Assembly (NCBI GenBank): GCA_036351255.1
Contig: JAZBOS010000143.1
Location: 1 to 32,943 of the forward strand
DNA from: Bacteroides sp.
GTDB taxonomy: Bacteria > Bacteroidota > Bacteroidia > Bacteroidales > UBA7960
Reading direction: 5' to 3'
DNA: 32,943 nucleotides
The notes beneath the pieces were generated by a model that searched no databases, had not been told where the DNA came from, and saw only the letters and a list, made by a program, of their open reading frames with translations. Position 1 is the first letter of the stretch. The number at the start of each line of letters is the position of its first letter. Position numbers and translations under genes: made by a program. Shown here piece after piece: positions 1-7,635 of this stretch.

Positions 1-357
1 GCCTTCATTGACACGCCTGAGATCGACCGCATCACCGAATTCATTGGCTCGCAGCGGGCCTACCCGGATGCCTTCCACCTGCCCGAATATTTTGATGAAG
101 ATGGGGGGGATGCCGAACCCATTGACCCCTCGGAACGTGATGAATTGTTTGAGGAAGCCGCCCGTATCATCGTGGCCACACAGCAAGGTTCCACTTCGCT
201 CCTGCAGCGAAAATTAAAACTAGGTTACAACCGGGCAGGACGCATCATCGACCAACTGGAAGCTGCCGGCATCGTTGGCGCATTCGAAGGAAGCAAGGCC
301 AGGGAAGTAAAAATTAAAGATCCGATGGTTTTGGAACAGATTTTGCGAGGTGAATAG
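1..357 (+). CDS. ftsK: DNA translocase FtsK, C-terminal end (5' truncated by window)
   Basis: The reading frame is open from base 1 to a TAG stop at 355-357, so only the last 118 residues are present. The C-terminal part is the winged-helix gamma domain, seen in the run SLLQRKLKLGYNRAGRIID followed by QLEAAGIVG. In FtsK/SpoIIIE proteins this domain reads the polar KOPS/SRS sequences that orient the motor. It is preceded by an acidic linker rich in D and E. The motor domain lies outside the window. FtsK moves chromosome ends through the division septum and activates XerCD at dif. The next gene, lolA, begins 14 bases downstream, so the two are probably co-transcribed. Identification is secure from the gamma domain. 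Confidence 0.93.
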   Translation, partial: AFIDTPEIDRITEFIGSQRAYPDAFHLPEYFDEDGGDAEPIDPSERDELFEEAARIIVATQQGSTSLLQRKLKLGYNRAGRIIDQLEAAGIVGAFEGSKAREVKIKDPMVLEQILRGE

Positions 358-371
358 AAAAGAAAGAAATC

Positions 372-1028
372 ATGAAAAAATATATCGCATCTGCCATCCT
401 TGTTTTCCTGTTTCTCGTTCCTGGCTTTGGACAGTCGGAGCCTGACCGCGCTGCTGAGGTCAAGGGAACCGAAATGCTACAGCAGGCGAGTGCTAAGCTA
501 AAGACCTACCGTAGCATGAAGATCCAGTTCACCTATGAAATGGGGCATGGTGAGCAGGTCATCGAAGCCATGAAAGGCGAGCTGATATCTCAGGGTGACC
601 GTTACCGGATGGAAGTAGACGACAACCTTTTCATTTCTGACGGCATCAATACCTGGTCATACCTTGATGAAATGGAAGAGGTTTACGTAAACTTGCTGGA
701 GAATAACGAAGGGGGCCTCACCCCTACTTCGATCCTGGAGGAATTTGAGACCCAGTTCAGGGCCAAGCATATCCGCCAGGAGAGCCACCAGGGAAAACAG
801 GTGGAGATCATAGACCTGGTGCCCAAGACCCCGCAGGCATTTTTTAAGTTCAGGGTGGCCCTGGACCCCTCTACAAAAATGCTGGTTTACACCATCGCTT
901 ACGACCGCGAAGGAGGCACTTATACATACCGGATAGACCGCTTTGAGGGCAACCCGGAAGTGGCTGACAGTCTTTTCACCTTCAATGCTTCCGATTACCC
1001 CGATGCTGAGGTCATCGACTTGCGTTAA
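372..1028 (+). CDS. lolA: Outer-membrane lipoprotein carrier protein LolA family
   Basis: A 218-residue exported protein. The first ~20 residues form a signal peptide (MKKYIAS, a hydrophobic stretch, then a GFGQSE cleavage region). The mature part matches the LolA fold: an early helix with KLKTYRSMKIQFTY, the segment KGELISQGDRYRME, a DGINTWSYLDEMEEVYV strand pair, and a late FKFRVALDPSTKMLVY strand. LolA carries lipoproteins across the periplasm to the outer membrane. It starts 14 bases after ftsK, a common Bacteroidota arrangement. Its TAA stop overlaps by 4 bases the stop of the convergent gene on the other strand. The assignment rests on fold-level pattern and context; a LolA-like periplasmic protein of different cargo cannot be excluded. 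Confidence 0.85.
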   Translation: MKKYIASAILVFLFLVPGFGQSEPDRAAEVKGTEMLQQASAKLKTYRSMKIQFTYEMGHGEQVIEAMKGELISQGDRYRMEVDDNLFISDGINTWSYLDEMEEVYVNLLENNEGGLTPTSILEEFETQFRAKHIRQESHQGKQVEIIDLVPKTPQAFFKFRVALDPSTKMLVYTIAYDREGGTYTYRIDRFEGNPEVADSLFTFNASDYPDAEVIDLR

Positions 1029-3106
1029 TCGTCCAGATTTTCTTCGGTTTCTTCCTGATAAGGACGCAACACATTTTCGCGCCGGAATTCACGATGGCGG
1101 TATAAAATGAATTTGAGGTTTTCCCAGCCGTCATTCTCCGTTTGCAGCTTTTCGAACAGGAAGGGATTCTGAAAAGATTTGCCGTTCAGGTTTTCGATAC
1201 ACCTGGGGAATTGTTTTCCGTAAGTTGCCAGGGCATTAAAGAAGAAATAACCGGTATTTACCCCACGGAATGCGTCCACCGATGGCTCAGTGTTGAATTG
1301 CTGACGATAGCGGTATACGAAATCACGCACGTGCTGGTCGTGGTATTCCACGAAGTCGGGCGAGAAGATATGGACATTCAGGTTTTCCAGGTATTGGGGA
1401 TCAATGGTTTGGTAGTCGCTCCACTGGGGCGTCCCGAAAAGGGTGATGTCATAATCTCCGGTAAACTCGTCAAGTTGGCGCAGGTAATTTGAAAGGAAAG
1501 CTTCTCCTCCAATCAGGGTGATAACAATGTTCTTTTTTTCTTTTTCAAAGACTTTTGTCAGGGCATCAATTCCACCGTCATTGAAAACGATTTCTTTGAA
1601 CTCATGTGGTGTGATCTGACTGTGGCGCCTGCGGGTTCTTTGCTGCAGGAACAGGCTGTCGTTAACCACCAGTACGTTTGTTCTCCGGCGTCCTACCATG
1701 GCACCATTAAAGTAATAGCCATCGACTCTTGCCAGGCTAAGACTGTCTTCCAAACGCCTCATATCGTTAAATTCAATCCTCAGGGCATCCCTGAAGCCGC
1801 TGATCAGATCCCTTGCCTGCTGCTGATCATTGTGGACAAGGATGATATTTTCATCAGGATAAGCCCTTGCCAGATATCCTGCAAGGGAACTAAGCTGTGT
1901 CTCCATGGAAGGAGAGACCTGAAACAGGTTGGGGAAGCCCTGCAACTGAGAAGAATTGTCAAGAAGTGGTGAAACGACAGGAATGTCATGACGTAGGGCA
2001 AACGAAGTCACCTCTTTCAAGGCTTCAGGATAAAATGGCCCAATAATCAGGTCCATATCCTCAAAGCCCTGTTGCCGGGTCAGATTGGATACCTTCTCAA
2101 CATCCATTCCGATATCTTGCACATGAAGTGTGATGTTATGGCCCAGTTTTTGAACGGAATCAAGGGCGATCAAAATTCCCTGATAATAATGAATAAAGGT
2201 GAAGGAGATATGGTCGGCGGGCAGGGTCGGTGAATACCCTTCGAACTGATCAAGAAAGAGGGGTATCAGCAAGGCGACATGATAGCGGGATTTCAATTCG
2301 GGGTCCAGGCAATATTCGTCAACAAAATGAGCTTGCTGTGGAATGGTGTCTCCTGGAAGAAAAAACAAGCCTTGCTCAGGAGTGGGTATTACACTTTTTT
2401 CTTCAATGGACTCTGCAGGGATTCGAATTTGATGGCCAGCAATTAGCCCAAGTTCCTTAATTCCAGGGTTGAGCCATTCAAGTTCTTCCTGTGAAATACC
2501 AAATTGTTTTGAGAGGCCAAATTTGGTATCGCCAGCTCCCACGGTGTAATAAAAGAACTCAACGGGCCGGGAAGTTTTCTGGGGAATTCTGATTACTTGC
2601 CTGAAACGAAGTCCGGTGCGGGCTTCAGGGTTGTATTGCAGGATATCTTCCTGGCTGACCCCATACTTGCGTGCGATGCCGTATAGGGTTTCGCGCCGGC
2701 CTACTTCATGTTCCACAAATTCCGTGAACTCCATGGTGGCACGCACCACACGGGGTTGCGCACCAAGACGCTGATCAGAAGGCGCTTTGGCGGAATCAGC
2801 AACAGGACTTGCCGCCGGGGTACTACTGTCAGCGGGGATACGAATCGTTTGGCCGCTCCGAACAACCTCTATCAGATCAGGTGTCTCGGGATTGGCCTCG
2901 GCAATGGCACGTGGGGTAACCTGATATGCTCTGGCAATGCTGAACAGGGTCTGCCCGGGCTCAATGGTATGAACGTAATATAATTTCCCATCAATGGTTT
3001 CCGTCACCGCTGACCGGGTTACCGGGGCTGGTTCGAATTGAGAAAAGGCATCCTGAACACCCAGCAACAGGGAAAAGACAACGAGTAAATATCCAGTATG
3101 TTTCAC
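1025..3106 (-). CDS. Exported protein with three LysM domains and a type-1 periplasmic-binding-protein-like domain
   Basis: About 693 residues. After a signal peptide ending near AFSQ come three LysM domains at roughly residues 45-95, 130-178 and 185-232. Each has the GxTLxxIAxxYxVxxxxIxxxNP pattern and a closing IRIP. From about residue 275 to the end is a branched-chain-amino-acid-binding-like fold (VALLIPLFLDQF, DLIIGPFYPEAL, IPVVSPLLDNSS). LysM domains bind peptidoglycan, so the protein probably sits in the periplasm on the cell wall. The second domain may sense a ligand or partner, as the structurally similar LpoA domain does in Escherichia coli; that link is inference. No ATG lies in a sensible position: the start is GTG at 3106 (used here) or TTG at 3112. 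It is convergent with lolA, with a 4-base overlap. Confidence 0.8.
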   Translation of the reverse strand: MKHTGYLLVVFSLLLGVQDAFSQFEPAPVTRSAVTETIDGKLYYVHTIEPGQTLFSIARAYQVTPRAIAEANPETPDLIEVVRSGQTIRIPADSSTPAASPVADSAKAPSDQRLGAQPRVVRATMEFTEFVEHEVGRRETLYGIARKYGVSQEDILQYNPEARTGLRFRQVIRIPQKTSRPVEFFYYTVGAGDTKFGLSKQFGISQEELEWLNPGIKELGLIAGHQIRIPAESIEEKSVIPTPEQGLFFLPGDTIPQQAHFVDEYCLDPELKSRYHVALLIPLFLDQFEGYSPTLPADHISFTFIHYYQGILIALDSVQKLGHNITLHVQDIGMDVEKVSNLTRQQGFEDMDLIIGPFYPEALKEVTSFALRHDIPVVSPLLDNSSQLQGFPNLFQVSPSMETQLSSLAGYLARAYPDENIILVHNDQQQARDLISGFRDALRIEFNDMRRLEDSLSLARVDGYYFNGAMVGRRRTNVLVVNDSLFLQQRTRRRHSQITPHEFKEIVFNDGGIDALTKVFEKEKKNIVITLIGGEAFLSNYLRQLDEFTGDYDITLFGTPQWSDYQTIDPQYLENLNVHIFSPDFVEYHDQHVRDFVYRYRQQFNTEPSVDAFRGVNTGYFFFNALATYGKQFPRCIENLNGKSFQNPFLFEKLQTENDGWENLKFILYRHREFRRENVLRPYQEETEENLDD

Positions 3107-3169
3107 TACCAAAAATTTTGATTCATAGTCATTACGAAAAAGGAGGACAAAAATTGTAATTACTAATTG

Positions 3170-4699
3170 TTATTCCCATTCAATGGTTGCCGGAGGCTTG
3201 GAGCTGATGTCGTAAACGACTCGGTTCACGCCTTTCACCTTATTGATAATATCGTTGGATACCTTGGAAAGGAATTCATAGGGCAAATGGACCCAGTCGG
3301 CAGTCATCCCATCGGTAGATTCGACGGCTCGCAGGGCAACAACGTTCTCATAGGTTCTCTCATCGCCCATAACGCCCACCGAATGAACGGGAAGCAATAC
3401 CGCCAGGGCTTGCCAGACCTTATTGTACAAGCCATTGTCGCGCAGAGCCTTGACGAAGATATGATCGACTTCCTGGAGCACCCTGACTTTTTCGGCAGTG
3501 ACCTCACCGAGGATGCGTATCCCCAGGCCAGGCCCCGGGAAGGGGTGGCGCTGAAGCAAGGCAGGAGGAATACCCAGGGTGGTCCCTACCCTTCGCACTT
3601 CATCCTTAAAAAGCGCATTTAAAGGCTCTACCACTTTAAGTTTCATAAAGTCGGGCAGACCGCCCACATTATGGTGGGATTTAATGGTAGCTGAGGGGCC
3701 TTTCACAGAGACCGACTCAATGACATCGGGGTAAATGGTGCCTTGTGCAAGCCACTTGACATCCTGAATCTTATGAGCATCCTCATCAAAGACCTCAATG
3801 AAGACCCGCCCAATGGTTTTACGTTTCTCTTCAGGGTCCGACTTGCCTCTAAGGGCATCCAGAAAACGGTCACCGGCCCTGACCCCTTTTACATTCAGGC
3901 CCATATCGCGGTAAGAGTAGAGCACCTGCTCAAACTCATCCTTGCGCAACAGGCCATTATCCACAAAAATGCAATGCAGCTGCGTCCCAATGGCCTTGTG
4001 AAGCAATACACCGGCAACACTGGAATCGACACCACCAGAAAGGCCGAGCACCACCTTATCGTTGCCGATCTTTTCCTTCAAGGCATCTACTGTGCTGTGA
4101 ATAAAGGATTCGGGAGTCCAGTTCTGGCTGCACCCGCAGATGTCGACTATAAAGTTGTAGAGGAGTTCCATTCCCTGGGTAGAATGGTAAACTTCAGGGT
4201 GAAATTGCAGTCCAAAGGTTGGCCTGTTGGCTGCTTTAAAGGCAGCCACTCCAACGTCATTGGTGCGCGCAATGATGCTGAAATCCCCTGGCAGGCGGGT
4301 GATGCTGTCGGCATGTGACATCCAGACCTGTGACTGCAACTCAATGCCGTGCAAAAGGAGTTCGTCATGTTCAACATAAGAAAGGTTCGCCCTTCCGTAC
4401 TCCCTGGTGGAAGACGCTTCCACTTCTCCCCCATTCTCCTGGGCCAACAGCTGGGCGCCATAGCAAACTCCCAGCAAGGGAACTTTGCCATCAAAACGGG
4501 AAACCTCTATGCGTGGGGAGCCGGCATCGCGCACGCTATAGGGACTTCCTGAAAGGATTACCCCCTTTACATCAGAGAGGTCGTCGGGAACATGGTGGTA
4601 AGGATGAATTTCACAATACACATTCAATTCTCTTACGCGCCTGGCAATCAATTGAGTATATTGAGAGCCGAAATCGAGGATCAGGATCTTTTCTTGCAT
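3170..4699 (-). CDS. guaA: GMP synthase (glutamine-hydrolysing)
   Basis: Converts XMP to GMP with glutamine and ATP, the last step of guanine nucleotide synthesis in the cytoplasm. The 509 residues show both standard parts. The N-terminal class I glutamine amidotransferase has nucleophile C79 in [10 protein letters not shown] and the later FHPEVYHS motif supplying His and Glu. The ATP-pyrophosphatase domain has its PP-loop, [11 protein letters not shown], near residue 220. The C-terminal dimerisation domain ends PPATIEWE, as in other GuaA proteins. Length is normal for the family. ATG at 4699 is chosen because [13 protein letters not shown] is the usual GuaA beginning; an in-frame TTG two codons upstream is unlikely. 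A promoter-like TATCTTTG lies only 3 bases before the ATG. Confidence 0.97.
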   Translation of the reverse strand: MQEKILILDFGSQYTQLIARRVRELNVYCEIHPYHHVPDDLSDVKGVILSGSPYSVRDAGSPRIEVSRFDGKVPLLGVCYGAQLLAQENGGEVEASSTREYGRANLSYVEHDELLLHGIELQSQVWMSHADSITRLPGDFSIIARTNDVGVAAFKAANRPTFGLQFHPEVYHSTQGMELLYNFIVDICGCSQNWTPESFIHSTVDALKEKIGNDKVVLGLSGGVDSSVAGVLLHKAIGTQLHCIFVDNGLLRKDEFEQVLYSYRDMGLNVKGVRAGDRFLDALRGKSDPEEKRKTIGRVFIEVFDEDAHKIQDVKWLAQGTIYPDVIESVSVKGPSATIKSHHNVGGLPDFMKLKVVEPLNALFKDEVRRVGTTLGIPPALLQRHPFPGPGLGIRILGEVTAEKVRVLQEVDHIFVKALRDNGLYNKVWQALAVLLPVHSVGVMGDERTYENVVALRAVESTDGMTADWVHLPYEFLSKVSNDIINKVKGVNRVVYDISSKPPATIEWE

Positions 4700-4702
4700 A
4701 TG

Positions 4703-4710
4703 CAAAGATA
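4703..4710 (-). promoter_or_regulatory. Bacteroidota -7 promoter element upstream of guaA
   Basis: The minus strand reads TATCTTTG, a full match to the phylum's TAnnTTTG consensus. It ends 3 bases before the guaA ATG at 4699, so the transcript would have almost no leader. A TTG trinucleotide (plus-strand CAA at 4736-4738) could be the -33 element, but the 25-base spacer is longer than usual. Confidence 0.45.
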
Positions 4711-4772
4711 ATTAACTGAAATAATACTGCGACCTCAATCACTCATAATATGCGTTAATTCGGGGCATTTAC

Positions 4773-4780
4773 TAATTTTG
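4773..4780 (+). promoter_or_regulatory. Bacteroidota -7 promoter element upstream of the YggS-family gene
   Basis: The sequence TAATTTTG matches TAnnTTTG exactly. It overlaps a possible GTG start at 4780 and lies 26 bases before the ATG at 4807, which supports the ATG as the true start. No clear -33 element was found. Confidence 0.5.
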
Positions 4781-4806
4781 TGATAGTCACCCCAAAAAAC
4801 CAGAAT

Positions 4807-5475
4807 ATGTCTGCTGCAGAAAAATACCTGGAATTCAAAAATAATTTGCCGGAAAATGTAAAACTGGTGGCGGTAAGCAAAACCAAACCGGAAGAAGATA
4901 TCCTGGAGGTTTATAATGCCGGTCAGCGAATATTTGGAGAGAACAAAGTCCAGGAAATGCTTCCTAAATACGAAGCCCTTCCAAAAGACATTGAATGGCA
5001 TCTGATAGGGCATCTTCAAACAAATAAGGCTAAATACGTTGCACCTTTTGTGGGTATGATTCATTCGGTTGACAGCATTAAACTATTGAAAGCAATTAAC
5101 AAGGAAGCGAAAAAGAACAACAGAGTTATCCCTTGTTTATTACAGTTTCATATTGCTGAAGAAGAAACCAAATTTGGGTTAAGTCTGGAAGAGGCGGAGG
5201 AGATTCTGACCTCTGAAACATTTAGTGAATTAAAAAACATTAAGATCAGTGGGGTGATGGGAATGGCCACCTTTACAGATGACCAGGAAAAGGTACAGAG
5301 GGAGTTCAGGCATTTAAAGCAAATCTTTGAACACCTCAGAGAAGCATATTTTTCAGATGATTCAAAGTTCACCGAGATATCGATGGGGATGTCTGACGAC
5401 TACCAGATAGCCATTGAAGAAGGAAGCACAATGGTCCGTGTGGGCAGTTCCATTTTTGGAAGCAGAAACGAATGA
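4807..5475 (+). CDS. YggS/PLPBP-family pyridoxal-phosphate homeostasis protein
   Basis: A 222-residue cytoplasmic protein of the YggS/PROSC family, a single-domain PLP-binding TIM barrel with no known catalytic reaction that helps balance vitamin B6 and amino-acid pools. The PLP lysine is K25 in LVAVSKTKPEEDI. Other family motifs are FGENKVQEM, EWHLIGHLQTNKAKY, HSVDSIKL, GVMGMATF, SMGMSDDYQIAIEEGSTMVRVGSSIFG near the C-terminus. The ATG at 4807 is chosen over an upstream GTG at 4780 because the GTG falls inside a promoter -7 motif and the extra residues are not family-like. It is followed 79 bases later by the kinase/deaminase pair. Confidence 0.93.
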   Translation: MSAAEKYLEFKNNLPENVKLVAVSKTKPEEDILEVYNAGQRIFGENKVQEMLPKYEALPKDIEWHLIGHLQTNKAKYVAPFVGMIHSVDSIKLLKAINKEAKKNNRVIPCLLQFHIAEEETKFGLSLEEAEEILTSETFSELKNIKISGVMGMATFTDDQEKVQREFRHLKQIFEHLREAYFSDDSKFTEISMGMSDDYQIAIEEGSTMVRVGSSIFGSRNE

Positions 5476-5532
5476 CCGCTCTAAAAAGACCTAAATTGAT
5501 TGGAAACGGGCAGAGACAATCATTAAAAACCT

Positions 5533-5540
5533 TACTTTTG
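5533..5540 (+). promoter_or_regulatory. Bacteroidota -7 promoter element upstream of the kinase/dCMP deaminase pair
   Basis: TACTTTTG matches TAnnTTTG exactly and lies 14 bases before the ATG at 5555. No well-spaced -33 TTG is present. It suggests that the kinase and deaminase genes have their own short-leader transcript. Confidence 0.45.
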
Positions 5541-5554
5541 GCAAAAATCAACAA

Positions 5555-6121
5555 ATGATCATTATTGGGATTACCGGCACCCTGGGCGCTGGCAAAGGGA
5601 CTGTGGTTGAATACCTGACCAGCTATTGTGGTTTTGTTCATTTCTCGGTGCGTGCTTTTATTACCAGGGAACTGGAGCGCAGAGGCATGCCAGTGAACCG
5701 GGATACCCTGACTGCCCTGGCCAACGAGATGCGCGCCAAGAACAGCCCATCCTACATTATTGAGGAACTATACGAAGCGGCAGCCCTGGAGGATAAGAAT
5801 TGCATCATCGAAAGCATCCGCACGCCGGGAGAGGTTGCCGCCCTGAGAAGCAAACCTGATTTTTTCCTGCTGGCCGTTGATGCCGACCCCCGCATACGGT
5901 TCAACAGGGTCAGGAAACGCAACTCTGAAACAGATAAAGTCTCGTTCACAACTTTTATTAACAATGAGCAACGGGAGATGCATTCAGAGGACCCCAACAA
6001 GCAGAATCTTGCCGAATGTATCAGGCAGGCAGATTTTGTAATTGAAAACAACGGGAGCATGGAAGAGTTGCATGAAAAAACAGAAGAATTCCTGAAATTT
6101 ATCACACACAGAAATCATTGA
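5555..6121 (+). CDS. P-loop nucleotide-kinase-like protein (dephospho-CoA-kinase/UPF0200-like)
   Basis: A 188-residue P-loop protein. The Walker A motif GTLGAGKGT is at residues 8-16. Family-type segments follow: HFSVRAFITRELERRG, IIESIRTPGEV and LLAVDADPRIRFNRVRKRNS, the last resembling an arginine-rich lid. This layout is typical of small nucleoside or nucleotide kinases, and resembles archaeal UPF0200 and dephospho-CoA-kinase-like proteins more than any well-characterised dNMP kinase. The substrate cannot be read from the sequence. The dCMP deaminase gene begins 4 bases after its stop, so the two are surely co-transcribed, suggesting a role in deoxypyrimidine nucleotide metabolism (inference). 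As I recall, some eukaryotic dCMP deaminases carry an N-terminal P-loop domain, which would support a functional link. Confidence 0.78.
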   Translation: MIIIGITGTLGAGKGTVVEYLTSYCGFVHFSVRAFITRELERRGMPVNRDTLTALANEMRAKNSPSYIIEELYEAAALEDKNCIIESIRTPGEVAALRSKPDFFLLAVDADPRIRFNRVRKRNSETDKVSFTTFINNEQREMHSEDPNKQNLAECIRQADFVIENNGSMEELHEKTEEFLKFITHRNH

Positions 6122-6125
6122 TATC

Positions 6126-6629
6126 ATGTCAGAGAAGCCTGATGTAATCAAATATATTCGTCCCAGCTGGGATGAGTACTTCATGGAGATCGCCCATACG
6201 GTGAGCAAACGGGCCACCTGTGACCGGGGACGCAGCGGATGTGTTATTGCCCGCGACCGCCAGATTCTGGTAACCGGATATGTGGGATCTCCCAAAGGCT
6301 TACCCCACTGTGATGATGTAGGGCACCAAATGAAAAAGGTGTTGCATGAAGATGGTCATCTGACCATGCACTGTGTCAGGACTGTACATGCAGAACAAAA
6401 TGCCATCTGCCAGGCCGCCAGGTTAGGTATTAGCATTGACGGGGCAACACTTTATTGTCGCATGACCCCTTGCAGGGTCTGCGCCATGCTGATCATCAAC
6501 TGTGGCATAAAAAGGGTGGTTTGCGAAAAAAAATACCACGCCGGCCAGGAGTCAGAACAAATGTTCGCAGAGGCAGGCGTGGAAATTTCCTATTTTACTG
6601 ACGAGATCCTTAAATACGAGAATCAGTAA
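6126..6629 (+). CDS. dCMP deaminase (zinc-dependent cytidine/deoxycytidylate deaminase family)
   Basis: A 167-residue enzyme that deaminates dCMP to dUMP, feeding thymidylate synthesis. The zinc site is complete: H88 and catalytic E90 in TVHAEQNAI, with C116 and C119 in TPCRVCAM. An upstream zone with H61, C62, H67, H74 and H82 resembles the second metal-binding region found in dCMP deaminases but not in simple cytidine deaminases. ComEB-type proteins have the same architecture. It follows the kinase gene by 4 bases. Convergent with the asparaginase gene: the two stop codons are separated by a single base. Confidence 0.93.
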   Translation: MSEKPDVIKYIRPSWDEYFMEIAHTVSKRATCDRGRSGCVIARDRQILVTGYVGSPKGLPHCDDVGHQMKKVLHEDGHLTMHCVRTVHAEQNAICQAARLGISIDGATLYCRMTPCRVCAMLIINCGIKRVVCEKKYHAGQESEQMFAEAGVEISYFTDEILKYENQ

Positions 6630-6630
6630 G

Positions 6631-7623
6631 TTATTGAAAGATCTTTACTTCGGTTTCACCGGTTGATTTTACGAAACCCCTGAACATTCCCGTGGTATTA
6701 AAAGGCATAGCCACGTTGCCTTCATGGTCAACGGCAATGATACCGCCATCACCCCCCTGCTCTTTTAGCTTGTCCAGGATAATATAATTGGCTGCTTCTT
6801 CGAGGGACTTCCCGAGATAAAGCATTTGTGCCGATACATCATAGGCCACCACATTCCGGATAAAATACTCACCATGGCCAGTTGCTGATATTGCACAACT
6901 CTGATTGTTGGCATAGGTACCTGCTCCAATGATCGGGCTGTCGCCAATGCGCCCAAAGCGTTTTCCGGTCATCCCGCCTGTAGAGGTAGCAGCAGAAAGA
7001 TTCCCTTCCACATCGAGGGCTACCGCCCCAACGGTTCCCATCTTATAATCCGTTTCAACTGCTCCCCTGAACTGGGTATTATTCCTGAGATATTCCCTAT
7101 ACTGATCCCAGCGGCGCTGATCAAAAAAATAGGAAGGGTCAACAATTTCAAGCCCCTGCTCAAAAGCAAACTGTTCAGCTCCGCGACCCGTAAGCATAAC
7201 GTGGGGTGAGTGCTCCATAACCTTTCGTGCTGCGGTAATCGGATTCTTGACATTGGTTATTCCGGCAACAGCTCCTGCCTGCAGCGTCCTGCCATCCATA
7301 ATGGAAGCATCCAGTTCATTACGGCCTTCAAAATTAAAAACAGCACCCTTGCCAGCATTAAACAAGGGAGAGTCTTCCAGAACCATAATGGCAGCAACAA
7401 CTGCATCCAGGCTGCCCCCCCCCTCTTTCAGGATGGCCTCTCCTGCCTCCAGTGCTTCGTTTAATTTAGCCAGGTAGGCCTCTTCCTGCACTACGCTCAT
7501 GCGTTCACGCGAAATATTTCCAGAGCCACCATGAATCACAAGGGTATATCTGCCCTGCCCTTCAACATGAAAGGAAAATATTACAAGGATTGTGAAAACA
7601 ACAACAGAAACCAGCTTTCTCAT
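6631..7623 (-). CDS. Exported isoaspartyl peptidase / plant-type L-asparaginase
   Basis: A 330-residue Ntn-hydrolase precursor. It hydrolyses beta-aspartyl peptides and asparagine after cleaving itself into alpha and beta chains. The catalytic nucleophile is T197 in YKMGTVGAVALD, the first residue of the beta chain. Other motifs are LVIHGGSGN near the mature N-terminus, FNAGKGAVFN, the GGMTGKRFGRIGDSPIIGAGTYA region and SATGHGEYFIRN. The first ~23 residues form a signal peptide ending EGQG, so the enzyme is periplasmic or secreted. ATG at 7623 is preferred over GTG at 7629 because the former gives a clean signal peptide. A run of nine G encodes the EGGGS segment. It follows the OmpH-like gene by 12 bases. 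Confidence 0.93.
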   Translation of the reverse strand: MRKLVSVVVFTILVIFSFHVEGQGRYTLVIHGGSGNISRERMSVVQEEAYLAKLNEALEAGEAILKEGGGSLDAVVAAIMVLEDSPLFNAGKGAVFNFEGRNELDASIMDGRTLQAGAVAGITNVKNPITAARKVMEHSPHVMLTGRGAEQFAFEQGLEIVDPSYFFDQRRWDQYREYLRNNTQFRGAVETDYKMGTVGAVALDVEGNLSAATSTGGMTGKRFGRIGDSPIIGAGTYANNQSCAISATGHGEYFIRNVVAYDVSAQMLYLGKSLEEAANYIILDKLKEQGGDGGIIAVDHEGNVAMPFNTTGMFRGFVKSTGETEVKIFQ

Positions 7624-7635
7624 AATCACAGAGAT

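Noticed and set aside
3743..4318. A 191-codon plus-strand open frame inside guaA
   Set aside because: Antisense to guaA, which is certain; no family features.
4780..4806. Upstream GTG start for the YggS-family gene
   Set aside because: It overlaps an exact TAnnTTTG promoter motif and adds nine residues unlike the family N-terminus.
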